Counted from the stretch's first letter, positions 29,108 through 38,130 are shown. The stretch is DNA of 64,000 bases from an uncultured Aquimarina sp. (GCA_947499005.1 CANMML010000016.1:19762-83761); one strand, 5' to 3'. Made by a program: numbers and translations. The notes: generated by a model from the sequence alone, not told the origin.

Positions 29108-29908
29108 TTAAAATCCGCGTTGTCTTTTAGCTTCAAAAATTAAGATTCCAGCTGCTACTGACACATTCATCGAATCTACTGCCCCAGACATAGGAATAAT
29201 AATGTTCTGAGTACTTGCCTTACGCCAAGCCTCACTCAAGCCATCATGTTCAGTACCCACTACTATTGCTGTAGCATTCGTGAAATTTTGTAAATGATAT
29301 GATTCTGCCTCTTGAAGAATTGCACTATAAATATTGATGCTTCTACTTTTTAAAAAATCAATAATTTCTTCTGTGCTTCCTGTGGCAATTTTATTTGTGA
29401 ATACACACCCTACACTAGATCTTATAATATTAGGATTGTACAAATCCGTTTTTGGATTAGCAATAACTACCATATCAACTTTTGCTGCATCTGCGGTTCT
29501 TAAAAGAGCTCCTATATTACCTGGCTTTTCTGGAGCTTCGGCAACTATAACCAAAGGAGTATCAGTATCTAATTCGACATTAGCTAGATCATGCTTTTTT
29601 GCAGTTACCACAGCTATAACTCCTTCCGTAGAGGTACGATAGGCTATTTTTTCATAAACAGCTTTGGTAATTCCTGTAAAATGAACCGAAAAATTGATAA
29701 TCGCTTCGGGTAAGCTTTCTAATGAACTAATTTCTTCACAGATTAAAATCTCATCGATCTCATAATCATGTTGAATCGCTAATAGTACTTCTTGAATTCC
29801 TTCTACTAAGAAAACCCCTTCTTTCTTACGAATTCTGGACTTTTCTTGTAATTGAAATAGTCTTTTTATATGTGGGTTTTGTGGGCTTTCTATCCTTTTT
29901 GTAATCAT
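29108..29908 (-). CDS. TrmH (SpoU) family RNA 2'-O-methyltransferase
   Basis: 266 aa. An N-terminal substrate-binding domain (about 1-95, RIESPQNPHIKRLFQL) is followed by the SPOUT knot: EAPEKPGNIGALLRTADAA, VVGTEHDGLSEAW and IPMSGAVDSMNVSVAAGILIFEA. It would methylate a ribose in rRNA or tRNA with S-adenosylmethionine; the target nucleotide is not predictable. A TATCTTTG -7 element ends only 5 nt before the start codon, so the transcript may be leaderless. Confidence 0.9.
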   Translation of the reverse strand: MITKRIESPQNPHIKRLFQLQEKSRIRKKEGVFLVEGIQEVLLAIQHDYEIDEILICEEISSLESLPEAIINFSVHFTGITKAVYEKIAYRTSTEGVIAVVTAKKHDLANVELDTDTPLVIVAEAPEKPGNIGALLRTADAAKVDMVVIANPKTDLYNPNIIRSSVGCVFTNKIATGSTEEIIDFLKSRSINIYSAILQEAESYHLQNFTNATAIVVGTEHDGLSEAWRKASTQNIIIPMSGAVDSMNVSVAAGILIFEAKRQRGF

Positions 29909-29913
29909 AAAGG

Positions 29914-29921
29914 CAAAGATA
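29914..29921 (-). promoter_or_regulatory. -7 element of the trmH-like gene
   Basis: TATCTTTG on the minus strand matches TAnnTTTG; only 5 nt separate it from the ATG. There is no alternative in-frame start nearby, which points to a leaderless or nearly leaderless mRNA. Confidence 0.45.
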
Positions 29922-30009
29922 CTATATCAAAGGATTTAACAGAATAACAACTCCATATAGAAAAATGTTTTTATTAACCTTATGAAGTACTTAAAATTTA
30001 GGGAAGTTT

Positions 30010-30084
30010 CGTCATGCTGAATTTATTTCAGCATCTCATAATAAGAAAAAGCTAATGGGATGCTGAAATAAATTCAGCATGACG
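30010..30084. repeat. Perfect 26-bp inverted repeat, nested palindromes
   Basis: Arms 30010-30035 and 30059-30084 are exact reverse complements separated by 23 nt. Each arm is itself palindromic (ATGCTGAA...TTCAGCAT), so the element holds four copies of GCTGAA or its complement. The half-site GTCATGCTGAA is one I recognise as recurrent between genes in flavobacterial genomes. The rest of the 300-nt gap 29909-30208 shows nothing else apart from the trmH promoter. Confidence 0.8.
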
Positions 30085-30208
30085 TCTCAAAAAGATATGA
30101 TTTCTTCCAGAAAAAGTTAAACAAAACTAAAATGTTTAAAATCAAATATCTACAAACAAACCTAATTAAATGGTATATTAGATAATCAACTTTTTAAAAA
30201 ATTAAATT

Positions 30209-30457
30209 ATGGGAATTATTGTAACTATTATTATTGGAGCTGTAGCTGGATGGCTTGGAAGTCTTATCTACAAAGGAAGTAGCCTTGGTATTATAGGAAA
30301 TATTATTGCAGGTATTGCAGGTAGTTTTGTCGGAGGATGGTTGCTTGGAATTTTAGGAGTAAGTCTGGGAACAGGGATTGTTGGAGCCATTTTAACTGGA
30401 GCTATTGGAGCCATAGTTATTCTTTTCTTATTGAATTTAATTATTAAGAAGAAATAA
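30209..30457 (+). CDS. GlsB/YeaQ/YmgE-type small membrane protein
   Basis: 82 aa, extremely hydrophobic and glycine-rich, with three membrane segments separated by GG/GS turns ([41 protein letters not shown]). This is the transglycosylase-associated (Transgly_assoc) family; the name is historical and no enzymatic function is established. Members are often stress-induced. It stands as a single gene between a large palindromic repeat and its own terminator. Confidence 0.9.
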   Translation: MGIIVTIIIGAVAGWLGSLIYKGSSLGIIGNIIAGIAGSFVGGWLLGILGVSLGTGIVGAILTGAIGAIVILFLLNLIIKKK

Positions 30458-30497
30458 TTTATTAAAAGAACAACTCTGTTTTAGGGTTATATAATAG

Positions 30498-30534
30498 AGA
30501 AACCCCTTGTTGATTAGATCGACAAGGGGTTTCT
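30498..30534 (+). terminator. Terminator hairpin after the GlsB-type gene
   Basis: Perfect 13-bp arms (AGAAACCCCTTGT at 30498-30510 and its complement at 30522-30534) with an 11-nt loop, followed by GTTTATTT. It lies 40 nt after the stop codon and 64 nt before the end of the convergent guaB. Confidence 0.8.
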
Positions 30535-30597
30535 GTTTATTTAAACAAACTCTTTTAAGAATCTGTACTATATTTTTAGGATATAATGTCTAACAAA

Positions 30598-32070
30598 TTA
30601 TCTAGAATAGTTAGGTGCTTCCTTTGTAATAGTAACATCATGTGGGTGACTTTCGTGAATACCACTAGCTGTAATTTTCACAAATCTACCTGTCTCTTTT
30701 AATACTTCGATATCTTTAGCACCACAATACCCCATTCCAGCTTTTAACCCCCCAACGAATTGGTGTAAACTTTCTTGTACTTCTCCTTTGTAAGCTACAC
30801 GACCAACGATACCTTCGGGCACTAACTTTTTCAAATCGTCTTCTACATCTTGGAAATAACGATCTTTAGAACCTTTTTGCATCGCTTCTACAGATCCCAT
30901 ACCTCGATAAGACTTAAATTTTCTTCCTTCAAAAATAATTGTTTCTCCAGGAGATTCTTTTGTTCCTGCTAATAGAGAGCCTAACATCACTGTATCTGCT
31001 CCTGCAGCAATAGCTTTAGGAATATCCCCAGTATAACGAATTCCTCCATCGGCTATAACAGGTACTCCAGACCCTTTAATAGCTGCCGAAACCTCTAATA
31101 CTGCTGAAAACTGTGGAAACCCTACTCCTGCAACTACACGAGTTGTACAAATAGAACCTGGACCAATACCTACTTTTACAGCATCTGCCCCTGCATCTAC
31201 TAAATATTTTGCAGCTGCCCCTGTAGCTATATTCCCTACAATAACATCTAGATTAGGATAAGCAGCTTTTACTTGTTTTAATACTGTAACTACACCTTGC
31301 GTATGTCCGTGTGCTGTATCGATAACAACAGCATCGACACCAGCAGTTACTAGAGCTCCTGCTCTTTCAACGGCATCTTCGGTAACACCTAATGCAGCAG
31401 CAACACGCAAACGCCCATACTCATCTTTATTAGCATTAGGCTTTTGTGTAAGTTTTGTAATATCTCGAAAAGTAATTAATCCCACCAAAGTTTTATCTTC
31501 TGCAACTACTGGTAGTTTTTCTATTTTATGATCTTGAAGAATAATTTCAGCTTCTGCTAGTGTAGTTCCTTCCACAACAGTAACTAAATCTGAATCGGTC
31601 ATTACCTCTGTAATAGGGCGCTCTAAATCTTTCTCAAAACGCAAATCCCTATTCGTAACAATACCAACTAATTTATCATCTTTATCTACAACAGGTATCC
31701 CTCCAATGCTATATTCTCTCATGTTGAATAAGGCATCTTTTACTTTAGCATCAAGAGATAAAGTAACAGGATCGATAATCATACCACTTTCCGCACGTTT
31801 TACTTTACGTACTTCTTTAGCTTGACGTTCGATAGACATGTTTTTATGGATCACCCCTATTCCTCCTTCACTAGCCATAGCTATAGCCATACTAGACTCC
31901 GTAACGGTATCCATTGCCGCAGAAATCACAGGGATATTGATAGTAATATTTCTAGTAAATTTTGTCTGGGTGCGTACTTCTCTAGGAAGAATTTCAGAAT
32001 AAGCAGGAACTAATAAAACGTCATCGTAAGTTAAACCTTCTCCTACAATTTTTGCCTCGTGTGCTTTCAT
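30598..32070 (-). CDS. guaB: IMP dehydrogenase
   Basis: 490 aa. The TIM barrel is interrupted by a CBS-domain pair (about 95-205). The catalytic loop [11 protein letters not shown] contains Cys308, which forms the covalent IMP adduct; [10 protein letters not shown] and [13 protein letters not shown] bind phosphate, and YRGMGS is the flap region. It oxidises IMP to XMP, the rate-limiting step of GMP synthesis. The promoter has a clean TATATTTG -7 box and a short leader. Confidence 0.97.
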   Translation of the reverse strand: MKAHEAKIVGEGLTYDDVLLVPAYSEILPREVRTQTKFTRNITINIPVISAAMDTVTESSMAIAMASEGGIGVIHKNMSIERQAKEVRKVKRAESGMIIDPVTLSLDAKVKDALFNMREYSIGGIPVVDKDDKLVGIVTNRDLRFEKDLERPITEVMTDSDLVTVVEGTTLAEAEIILQDHKIEKLPVVAEDKTLVGLITFRDITKLTQKPNANKDEYGRLRVAAALGVTEDAVERAGALVTAGVDAVVIDTAHGHTQGVVTVLKQVKAAYPNLDVIVGNIATGAAAKYLVDAGADAVKVGIGPGSICTTRVVAGVGFPQFSAVLEVSAAIKGSGVPVIADGGIRYTGDIPKAIAAGADTVMLGSLLAGTKESPGETIIFEGRKFKSYRGMGSVEAMQKGSKDRYFQDVEDDLKKLVPEGIVGRVAYKGEVQESLHQFVGGLKAGMGYCGAKDIEVLKETGRFVKITASGIHESHPHDVTITKEAPNYSR

Positions 32071-32096
32071 AGTGCAATTAGGGATTTAATTGCATG

Positions 32097-32104
32097 CAAA
32101 TATA
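32097..32104 (-). promoter_or_regulatory. -7 element of guaB
   Basis: TATATTTG on the minus strand, 26 nt before the guaB ATG, matches TAnnTTTG. It abuts a TTGCATGCAA palindrome (32090-32099), and an 8-bp TGCAATTA/TAATTGCA inverted repeat lies in the leader, which could be an operator. Confidence 0.55.
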
Positions 32105-32208
32105 ACCCTTTTTTAAATGAAAATATATCAAAAATTTCAAGTATTATTTTCATTATTAATAATGAGACTAAACTAAAACTAATTGCTTTTATGAATTCTT
32201 TAAGAAAA

Positions 32209-32234
32209 TTGTCCTAAAATTTGTCGCTATTTTG
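32209..32234 (+). promoter_or_regulatory. Candidate promoter of the CDGSH gene
   Basis: TTG (32209-32211), 16 nt of spacer, then TATTTTG (32228-32234), one T short of TAnnTTTG; the start codon follows 27 nt later. Confidence 0.4.
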
Positions 32235-32261
32235 AACTGAATCATAATTAATTTAATTCCA

Positions 32262-32489
32262 ATGAGTTCTAAATCTCCTATAAAAGTAGCATTAAAAGCT
32301 GATGAAAAATATGCTTGGTGTACCTGTAGCCATAGCGAAAACCAACCTTTTTGTGATGGGTCACACAGAAAACACAATGCTACACCTTCTATGCCTTTTA
32401 GTGTTGAAGAAGATAAAGAAGCATATTTATGTACTTGTAAGCAAACTAAAAATGCTCCCTACTGTGACGGTTCACATAATAGTATCTAA
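32262..32489 (+). CDS. Tandem CDGSH iron-sulfur protein
   Basis: 75 aa containing two complete CDGSH (mitoNEET-type) motifs of the form C-x-C-x2-S/T-x3-P-x-C-D-G-S-H. The ligands are Cys20, Cys22, Cys31, His35 and Cys57, Cys59, Cys68, His72. Each should bind a redox-active [2Fe-2S] cluster with three Cys and one His. No targeting signal is present, so it is a cytosolic electron-transfer or cluster-handling protein whose partner is unknown. Confidence 0.92.
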   Translation: MSSKSPIKVALKADEKYAWCTCSHSENQPFCDGSHRKHNATPSMPFSVEEDKEAYLCTCKQTKNAPYCDGSHNSI

Positions 32490-32502
32490 AAGCTTTTTCT
32501 TA

Positions 32503-32582
32503 TTACCTAGGAATTGATTTTTACATTATTAAATTTGTTTTTTAATAATACTGAAGATCATTAAGGATCAATTCCTAGGTAA
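32503..32582. repeat. 80-nt structure with 16-bp perfect inverted repeat
   Basis: Outer arms 32503-32518 and 32567-32582 (TTACCTAGGAATTGAT and its complement) match perfectly. An inner 9-bp hairpin (32525-32533 with 32541-32549) sits between them. The structure starts 13 nt after the CDGSH stop and ends 10 nt before the next start codon. There is no T-tract. Confidence 0.7.
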
Positions 32583-32592
32583 ATAAAATATT

Positions 32593-33205
32593 TTGAAAAC
32601 AGCAATACTTTCCTTTTTTCTATTGCTAACCTTTGTTAGCTATTCACAATCTAGTTTTAAAAAGTTTAAAGAGTTATCTGGCCCAAAAAAAAGCTGGGTG
32701 TTTTTTCACAAAGAAAGCCTTACAAATATCCTTAGAAGCCAATAGGGTTTCTGACAGCATTCGTAAAACCAATGTATTAGATGGAGATCATTCTGGTGGC
32801 CAAGTAGATGCCTTTAGACATTCCTACTGGATGGCACGTTTACATCAAGAAATAGGAAAAAGTGCGGCTAGATCTTTGGGTAAAAGACATGAACGCGAAA
32901 ACTATTTGATGTACAAAAAGAGAAAACTCGAAGAAGGTATTTTACCTGACGAGTGTTCTAAAAAAATGGACTTATTTAATAATGAAGTTGGACTTCAGTT
33001 AACAGATAAAAAAAGTATTATTTCTAATACTGAACTGATACGTTCTATTGTTGATGCCATTAAAAAAGGACACATGAAAGTCATTAAAAAAAACAAAAAA
33101 GGTCAATATTTAACATGCAATGGGGATATTATTGATTCTAAGGAACTACAAGGAAAATGGGTAAATAATAAATGCCTTGTTTCTTCTAATTACAAGAAAA
33201 TTTAA
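32593..33205 (+). pseudogene. Secreted DUF6973-like protein, frameshifted
   Basis: The open frame from 32633 has an implausible start. A different frame beginning with the TTG at 32593 encodes a signal peptide (MKTAILSFFLLLTFVSYSQ) and continues SSFKKFKELSGPKKSWVFF before stopping at 32743-32745. The family body, KKALQISLEANRVSDSIRK...GGQVDAFRHSYWMARLHQEIGKSAARSLG, is in the next frame. Removing one T from the TTTTTT run at 32701-32706 would join the two as WVFFTKKALQIS. The motif DAFRHSYWMA is what I associate with DUF6973 proteins. So either a recent 1-nt insertion inactivated the gene, or this is a sequencing error in a homopolymer. The body shows no premature stop, which argues for a recent event. 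Confidence 0.7.
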
Positions 33206-33225
33206 ATCACAGAAGAGACCTTATC

Positions 33226-34080
33226 TTATTTTTTAATTAGTGTTAAATAAGCATTTTCTCCTTCAATTAATGTTGTTTTTGTTTCTAAATAATCACTTGG
33301 GCCATTAAGCTCTACTTTTACAGTATTTGGAGAAGAAGAACCTTCATTTAAAGCTTCAACTCGTATTGATGTCTTTTTACCTTTAATCTTTATTGGAATT
33401 TGCTTTTTCTCTTTTTCAATTGTAAAATCCTCTAAAACTAACTCCCCATTTATATAAAGATTAATCCTATCTCCATCAATTTTCCCAGAATCATAAATCG
33501 ATAATATCAAAACTTCAGATTTGACAACAACATTCAGTTCCTCTTTATTTGTTATAGATTCTAATTTTATAGTGTCTATAACCTTAGGTGCTATTTTATT
33601 TTGAAATTTTGGTTTATCTAATCGTTTCTTAAGTTTCTCTATTTTCTTTTCTAGCTTCGAGCTTTCTACAACAATAATTTCCCCATCTACACATTTAGTA
33701 CCATCAACATATTTTCCATTAAAATTTCCTTTCAGCTTTTTTAAACTATTGAAGTCTTTTACCTCTTGAGTAAAATGTATGAAACAAAAATCCAATTCAT
33801 CGTAAGATGACTTTGTATAAACAATATCATACTCTTCAAAAGACAAAACTTTATCCTTAGAAGAATATGTACCTCTTATCAATGATTTGGTTTCATGAGG
33901 ACCATCAATTCCTGTAATTGAATATCCTTCGATACTTGAAGTAGCTATATTTTTTTCTAAATATATTTTATATGAAATCATAGTACTGTCATGAACCCTC
34001 AAAATACCAGTAAATTCTTTAGGAAGAAACTGACTATAGGCATAACCGATATTAATTAAAAAAAATAAAACATATTTCAT
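33226..34080 (-). CDS. Secreted protein of unknown function
   Basis: 284 aa with a signal peptide (about 1-16, ending YAYSQ). Residues 20-140 are a beta-rich domain with two cysteines. Residues 140-155 are a short lysine-rich, possibly coiled-coil linker (SSKLEKKIEKLKKRLDKP). The C-terminal domain (about 185-284) has the pattern LSIYDSGKIDGDRINLYINGELVLEDF, followed by VEALNEGSSSPNTVKVEL. I have seen this beta-sandwich pattern in other Bacteroidota secreted proteins but cannot name it. It converges with the frameshifted gene and diverges from the TM2 gene. Confidence 0.7.
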   Translation of the reverse strand: MKYVLFFLINIGYAYSQFLPKEFTGILRVHDSTMISYKIYLEKNIATSSIEGYSITGIDGPHETKSLIRGTYSSKDKVLSFEEYDIVYTKSSYDELDFCFIHFTQEVKDFNSLKKLKGNFNGKYVDGTKCVDGEIIVVESSKLEKKIEKLKKRLDKPKFQNKIAPKVIDTIKLESITNKEELNVVVKSEVLILSIYDSGKIDGDRINLYINGELVLEDFTIEKEKKQIPIKIKGKKTSIRVEALNEGSSSPNTVKVELNGPSDYLETKTTLIEGENAYLTLIKK

Positions 34081-34131
34081 TTAAATACTTATTTTAGGCA
34101 GCTAAAATAATAATTACATAAACAATCAGTT

Positions 34132-34458
34132 ATGAAAATCAAATTTTTATTTATCGTGTTGATTTCTTTGATTTCAACCACTTCTATTTTTGCTAGCTTT
34201 CCTGTACAAAGAACAGTTACAGAAACAACTACAAGTACTAATGAGGTTAAAAAAGTAACTACTACTACAGCTGTTGCAGCCGGTTACAACACTACTACTG
34301 CTGCGCTTCTAGCTGTTTTCTTAGGATGGCCATTCGCCGCTCATAGATGGTATGCTAAAAAGAATGCTGGAATAAACATCTTATTCATCATTACTTTTGC
34401 TGGTATTGGTATTTGGTGGTGGGTTGATTTTATTAGAATTCTAACTGGAGATTTCTAA
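34132..34458 (+). CDS. TM2 domain protein with signal peptide
   Basis: 108 aa. It has a signal peptide (about 1-21), a threonine-rich low-complexity stretch (27-55), then two membrane helices with the short polar loop of TM2 domains (AVFLGWPFAAHRWYAKKNAGINILFIITFAGIGIWWWVDFIRIL). Function is unknown. The combination of an exported Thr-rich segment and TM2 is frequent in Flavobacteria. A strong terminator follows. Confidence 0.85.
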   Translation: MKIKFLFIVLISLISTTSIFASFPVQRTVTETTTSTNEVKKVTTTTAVAAGYNTTTAALLAVFLGWPFAAHRWYAKKNAGINILFIITFAGIGIWWWVDFIRILTGDF

Positions 34459-34483
34459 AAATCAAAATACAATTAAATAAATT

Positions 34484-34518
34484 ATTGGGCAGTTATGATA
34501 ACTGCCCAATTCTTTTTT
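34484..34518 (+). terminator. Terminator after the TM2 gene
   Basis: ATTGGGCAGTTAT (34484-34496) and its exact complement (34498-34510) fold into a tight hairpin followed by TCTTTTTT, 26 nt past the stop codon. Confidence 0.9.
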
Positions 34519-34549
34519 AAGTAAATTGCTATAAAGTTCTAAAAAAGAT

Positions 34550-35713
34550 ATGTTTCTAACTCAAATAAAATCGTTTCCTAAAACTCAATTTTGGAGATAT
34601 ATTCTAGGTTTTGCTCTTATTGCATGGTTTTATATTCTTGGACAAATCCCTCTTTTTATTGGATGGATCATAAAAAAAGGAGAAGAAGTTTCTGAACAAG
34701 GGTTATTAAATCAAATTATCAAAGGTTTTGAAAACCTTCAAGATACTCCTCAGCGAGATTTAATGGGTATTCTACCCAATAATACCACTTTGATATTAGC
34801 CCTTTTAATGTTCCTTTTTACACTTTTCGGGATTCTTTTAGCTCTAAAATGGTGTCATAATCAAAAACTAAAACAGATTACGACTGCTAGAATGAAAGTA
34901 GATTGGAAACGTATTTTTTTCTCTTTTGGATTATTAGCTACATTTTCTATTATCACTACTTTTTTAAGCTATTGGTCAACCCCAGAAGATTATATCTGGA
35001 ATTTTAATTGGGAACCTTTTCTAATACTATTAGTCATCGTAGTTACCTTGTTACCTATTCAAACCAGTGTCGAAGAATGGATCTTTAGGGGGTATTTGAT
35101 GCAAGGGTTTTATAAAGCTACAAAACACAGACAATTTTTTATTTATTTAATTGCAGTATTGATGATTTTATTATCATATTATTTTATCAATAGTAATTAC
35201 GAAATGTCTTTATCTGAAAAAATAATACTTTTGATTTTTGCTTTTGGTTTATGTATTACTATTATAAATTTTTTAGATAAAAAAAATGTATTTACTATTC
35301 CTTCTTATCGAAAGCTAAATTCTTTTTTTGATTCTAGATTTACCCCTCTAATAATAACCTCTGTTACTTTTGGGTTAATGCATTTAGCAAACCCCGAAAT
35401 GGAAGAACTTGGTTACTATGCTATGGTCTTTTATATCGGTACCGGTTTATTCTTAGGAATTCTAACATTAATGGACGATGGCTTAGAACTTGCTTTAGGT
35501 TTTCATGCTGCCAATAATATGATTACAGCCTTGTTAGTCACAGCTGATTATAGCGTATTACAAACCGATGCTATTTTAAAACAAACTGGAGAACCCGAAG
35601 TAGGATGGCAAATTATACTTCCCGTTTTGGTTTTATATCCTATATTTTTATTCATTTTTGCTAAAAAATATAAGTGGTCTAACTGGAAAGAAAGACTGTT
35701 TGGAAGTATTTAA
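34550..35713 (+). CDS. CPBP family intramembrane metalloprotease
   Basis: 387 aa with about eight membrane segments. The glutamate pair and arginine of the CPBP/Abi family are seen in VEEWIFRGYLM (EEWIFR at 175-180). Motif 2 is in SVTFGLMHLANPE and motif 3 in GFHAANNM; together these supply the metal-binding Glu and His residues. Members process CAAX-like or membrane substrates; the substrate here is unknown. It is larger than the minimal domain because of N-terminal helices and an insertion at about 190-270. It is followed after 69 nt by truA on the same strand. Confidence 0.88.
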   Translation: MFLTQIKSFPKTQFWRYILGFALIAWFYILGQIPLFIGWIIKKGEEVSEQGLLNQIIKGFENLQDTPQRDLMGILPNNTTLILALLMFLFTLFGILLALKWCHNQKLKQITTARMKVDWKRIFFSFGLLATFSIITTFLSYWSTPEDYIWNFNWEPFLILLVIVVTLLPIQTSVEEWIFRGYLMQGFYKATKHRQFFIYLIAVLMILLSYYFINSNYEMSLSEKIILLIFAFGLCITIINFLDKKNVFTIPSYRKLNSFFDSRFTPLIITSVTFGLMHLANPEMEELGYYAMVFYIGTGLFLGILTLMDDGLELALGFHAANNMITALLVTADYSVLQTDAILKQTGEPEVGWQIILPVLVLYPIFLFIFAKKYKWSNWKERLFGSI

Positions 35714-35782
35714 AAACAATTACTTTCTAGCATATCGAAATTACAAATCACAGATATTTAGCTTACATATTGCATCTATTCT

Positions 35783-36577
35783 ATGCCATTCAACAAACGG
35801 TATTATTATCTAATTGAGCTCCAATACTTAGGATTTCGCTATCATGGATGGCAAAAACAACCCAATGTCAATACATTACAGCGTATGGTAGAACGTACCA
35901 TAACCTTTGTATTGCAACATAAAAATTTCAAAGTATTAGCAACAGGTAGAACCGACGCTATGGTTTCTGCACAACAAACTTATATAGAACTATTTGTCGA
36001 CGACACCCCTCTTGATATCGATGATTTTTTTCCACTTCTAAATAAAAACTTACCTCCAGATATTCGTTCATTGAGTATTAAAGAAGTAGATGCGTCTTTT
36101 AATATCATTCAGCATCCTAAAGTTAAAGAGTATCAATATTTATTTGCGTTGAAACAAAAATTTCATCCATTTTGCGCCCCTTTTATGGTAAACATCCAAG
36201 AGGATTTGGATATTGAAACCATGCAAAAGGCTGCAAAACTTTTTGAAGGAAAACACGATTTTAGATCATACGCCCATAGATCAACAGAAAATACACAAAC
36301 CGAAGGAGAAATTATACATTCTGAATTAATTAGAAATACAACCTATCAAGCTAATTTTTTCCCTGAAGAAAGTTGGTTATATACCGTACGAGGAGCAGGC
36401 TTTAAAAGGAATCAAATTCGACTAATGATGGGAGTTTTAATCGACGTAGGAAGAGGAAAACTCGATTTAGAATATGTAAAACAAACGCTACAACCTCAAG
36501 AGTACAACATAAAACTTGAACATATAGCGCAAGCATCTGGGCTATTTTTAAATAAAGTCGATTTTTTAGAAATATAA
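35783..36577 (+). CDS. truA: tRNA pseudouridine synthase A
   Basis: 264 aa. The catalytic aspartate is Asp58 in ATGRTDAMVSAQQ, where most TruA proteins read GRTDAGVHA, so the flanking Gly and His are substituted as in some Bacteroidota. LQYLGFRYHGWQKQP at 14-28 and the C-terminal RGAGFKRNQIRLMMGVL (R-N-x-x-R-x-M) fit the family. It isomerises uridines 38-40 of the tRNA anticodon arm. Confidence 0.92.
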   Translation: MPFNKRYYYLIELQYLGFRYHGWQKQPNVNTLQRMVERTITFVLQHKNFKVLATGRTDAMVSAQQTYIELFVDDTPLDIDDFFPLLNKNLPPDIRSLSIKEVDASFNIIQHPKVKEYQYLFALKQKFHPFCAPFMVNIQEDLDIETMQKAAKLFEGKHDFRSYAHRSTENTQTEGEIIHSELIRNTTYQANFFPEESWLYTVRGAGFKRNQIRLMMGVLIDVGRGKLDLEYVKQTLQPQEYNIKLEHIAQASGLFLNKVDFLEI

Positions 36578-36651
36578 TCCTGTTATTTTCTTTAAGGTAA
36601 ATTCATTTAAGAATTCCCATAAATGTTTATCTTGAATGAATAACTTAATGT

Positions 36652-37182
36652 ATGGAAAAGGCATATTTTGCAGGTGGTTGTTTTTGGTGTACCGAAGCTG
36701 TATTTCAACGTATCAAAGGCGTAGAAAGTGTTCGATCTGGATTTTCGGGAGGACACATCAAAAACCCTGCTTACCGAGAAGTTATTACAGAGCGCACTGG
36801 ACATGCAGAAACCATTGAAATTTCATTCGACCCTAAAGTCGTTTCTTTTTTACAACTATTAGAAATCTTTTTTGGCACTCATGACCCTACTACACTAAAT
36901 AGACAAGGCGCCGATAAAGGGACTCATTACCGTAGTGCTATTTTCTACACTTCGAAAGAACAACAAGCATTAGGAGAAAACATCATAGAACAATTAAATA
37001 ACTCAGAAATATTTGAAAATAAAATTGTTACTGAAGTTTCCGAATTTCAGAATTTTTATCCTGCTGAAGATTACCATAATAATTATTATAACCTAAATAG
37101 TGATGAAGGCTACTGTCAATTTGTAATTAGTCCGAAAATTCAAAAATTAGAGCACTATTTTTCCGAATTTTTAAAGTCGTAG
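36652..37182 (+). CDS. msrA: Peptide-methionine (S)-S-oxide reductase
   Basis: 176 aa. The active site GCFWC at 9-13 has catalytic Cys10. GFSGGHIKNPAYREV and FFGTHDPTTLNRQGADKGTHYRS are the substrate-binding blocks, and the YHNNYYNLN region is near the C-terminus. It repairs oxidised methionine in proteins. No signal peptide is present, so it is cytosolic. The start is the ATG placing the family motif at residue 9. Confidence 0.96.
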   Translation: MEKAYFAGGCFWCTEAVFQRIKGVESVRSGFSGGHIKNPAYREVITERTGHAETIEISFDPKVVSFLQLLEIFFGTHDPTTLNRQGADKGTHYRSAIFYTSKEQQALGENIIEQLNNSEIFENKIVTEVSEFQNFYPAEDYHNNYYNLNSDEGYCQFVISPKIQKLEHYFSEFLKS

Positions 37183-37249
37183 TATCAATTGAACTATAAA
37201 TGGAATAGCTTTTGATTAGACATAACAGTAAACATATAAGAAGTTAAGT

Positions 37250-37525
37250 ATGAATAAAATCACTACATTATTCCTTGGTCTATTGTTCGATGGTATTGGG
37301 ATGTTGTCTTATTTTTTTCCAGGAATTGGAGAAGCAACCGATGCTCTTTGGGCACCTATATCAGCTTGGTTAATGACCAAAATGTATAAAGGAAAAGAAG
37401 GGAAAATTGCAGCAGTAATTGCTTTTATTGAGGAAGCAGTACCTGTAATAGATGTTATACCCACTTTCACATTAATGTGGATTTACACTTATGTAATTGC
37501 ACCTAAGAAGGAAAAAGCTAAATAA
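37250..37525 (+). CDS. Small membrane protein, unknown function
   Basis: 91 aa. One long hydrophobic N-terminal segment (about 5-26), a short polar loop MTKMYKGKEGK, and a second hydrophobic stretch (about 53-85) are followed by a lysine-rich tail. The sequence FDGIGMLSYFFPGIGEATDALWAPISAWL is regular enough to be a real conserved membrane protein, but I do not know a family name. It ends 2 nt from the convergent BLUF gene. Confidence 0.7.
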   Translation: MNKITTLFLGLLFDGIGMLSYFFPGIGEATDALWAPISAWLMTKMYKGKEGKIAAVIAFIEEAVPVIDVIPTFTLMWIYTYVIAPKKEKAK

Positions 37526-37527
37526 TA

Positions 37528-37986
37528 CTATTCAACTTCAAAATACTTTTTGTGATTTGCTATGACATCCATGGCATACCACATTTTCATTTCTTCAGGG
37601 CTACTTAAAGATGCTTTGTTTGCCAACGATTCCATGCAATCTATAAGTTTTCCTTCCATACTAATATCAGTTAGTTGTTGTTTTTGAATACACCTCATAC
37701 TCCAATCCGAAAAACGTCTTGTACGATTGGACATATTCATAATTACATTTATAATAGTATGTCTTCTATCCCCAATTAACGTATTCATTAGGAGGTCTAT
37801 AGATTTGTGATTATAAGATTCTAAATACTGAAGAAAATAGCCGTTTTCATAATAAAGATATCCTGTAATCTTTAAGGCCTTATTTTTTTGTTGAGAAGAG
37901 CTTACTAATGCATCTACCTGACTTTTACTAAATAATGCTATTTCTTTACTTATGTAAATCAATTGTTTAAGTTGAAGAACTTTCAT
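37528..37986 (-). CDS. BLUF domain blue-light photoreceptor
   Basis: 152 aa. The FAD-binding BLUF domain occupies about 7-100. The photochemical residues are present at the canonical spacing: Tyr11 in LIYIS, Asn35, Gln53 in YFLQYLES, and Trp95/Met97 in FSDWSMR. Blue light should rearrange the Gln-Tyr hydrogen bonds to flavin. There is no output domain beyond a ~45-residue helical tail, so it is a short BLUF protein signalling through a partner. It has its own good promoter and lies downstream of a soluble histidine kinase on the same strand, a conceivable partner. Confidence 0.92.
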   Translation of the reverse strand: MKVLQLKQLIYISKEIALFSKSQVDALVSSSQQKNKALKITGYLYYENGYFLQYLESYNHKSIDLLMNTLIGDRRHTIINVIMNMSNRTRRFSDWSMRCIQKQQLTDISMEGKLIDCMESLANKASLSSPEEMKMWYAMDVIANHKKYFEVE

Positions 37987-38023
37987 AAAACCATACCTCT
38001 TTAAATCATAAATCTATGATAAT

Positions 38024-38055
38024 CAAACATATAAAAAATAGCTATATGATACAAA
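38024..38055 (-). promoter_or_regulatory. Promoter of the BLUF gene
   Basis: On the minus strand TTTG (38055-38052), a 20-nt spacer and TATGTTTG (38031-38024) match the Bacteroidota -33/-7 consensus; the start codon is 37 nt further on. Confidence 0.65.
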
Positions 38056-38130
38056 ACGTGAATGTTAAAAAAAATAACTGGGTATAATTTTTAAAAAGAG
38101 AACGTAATTTTTAGGTTGTTTAACAGAAAG

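Noticed and set aside
32302..32517. 71-codon frame overlapping the CDGSH gene
   Set aside because: Alternative frame; the CDGSH frame has two complete metal-binding motifs.
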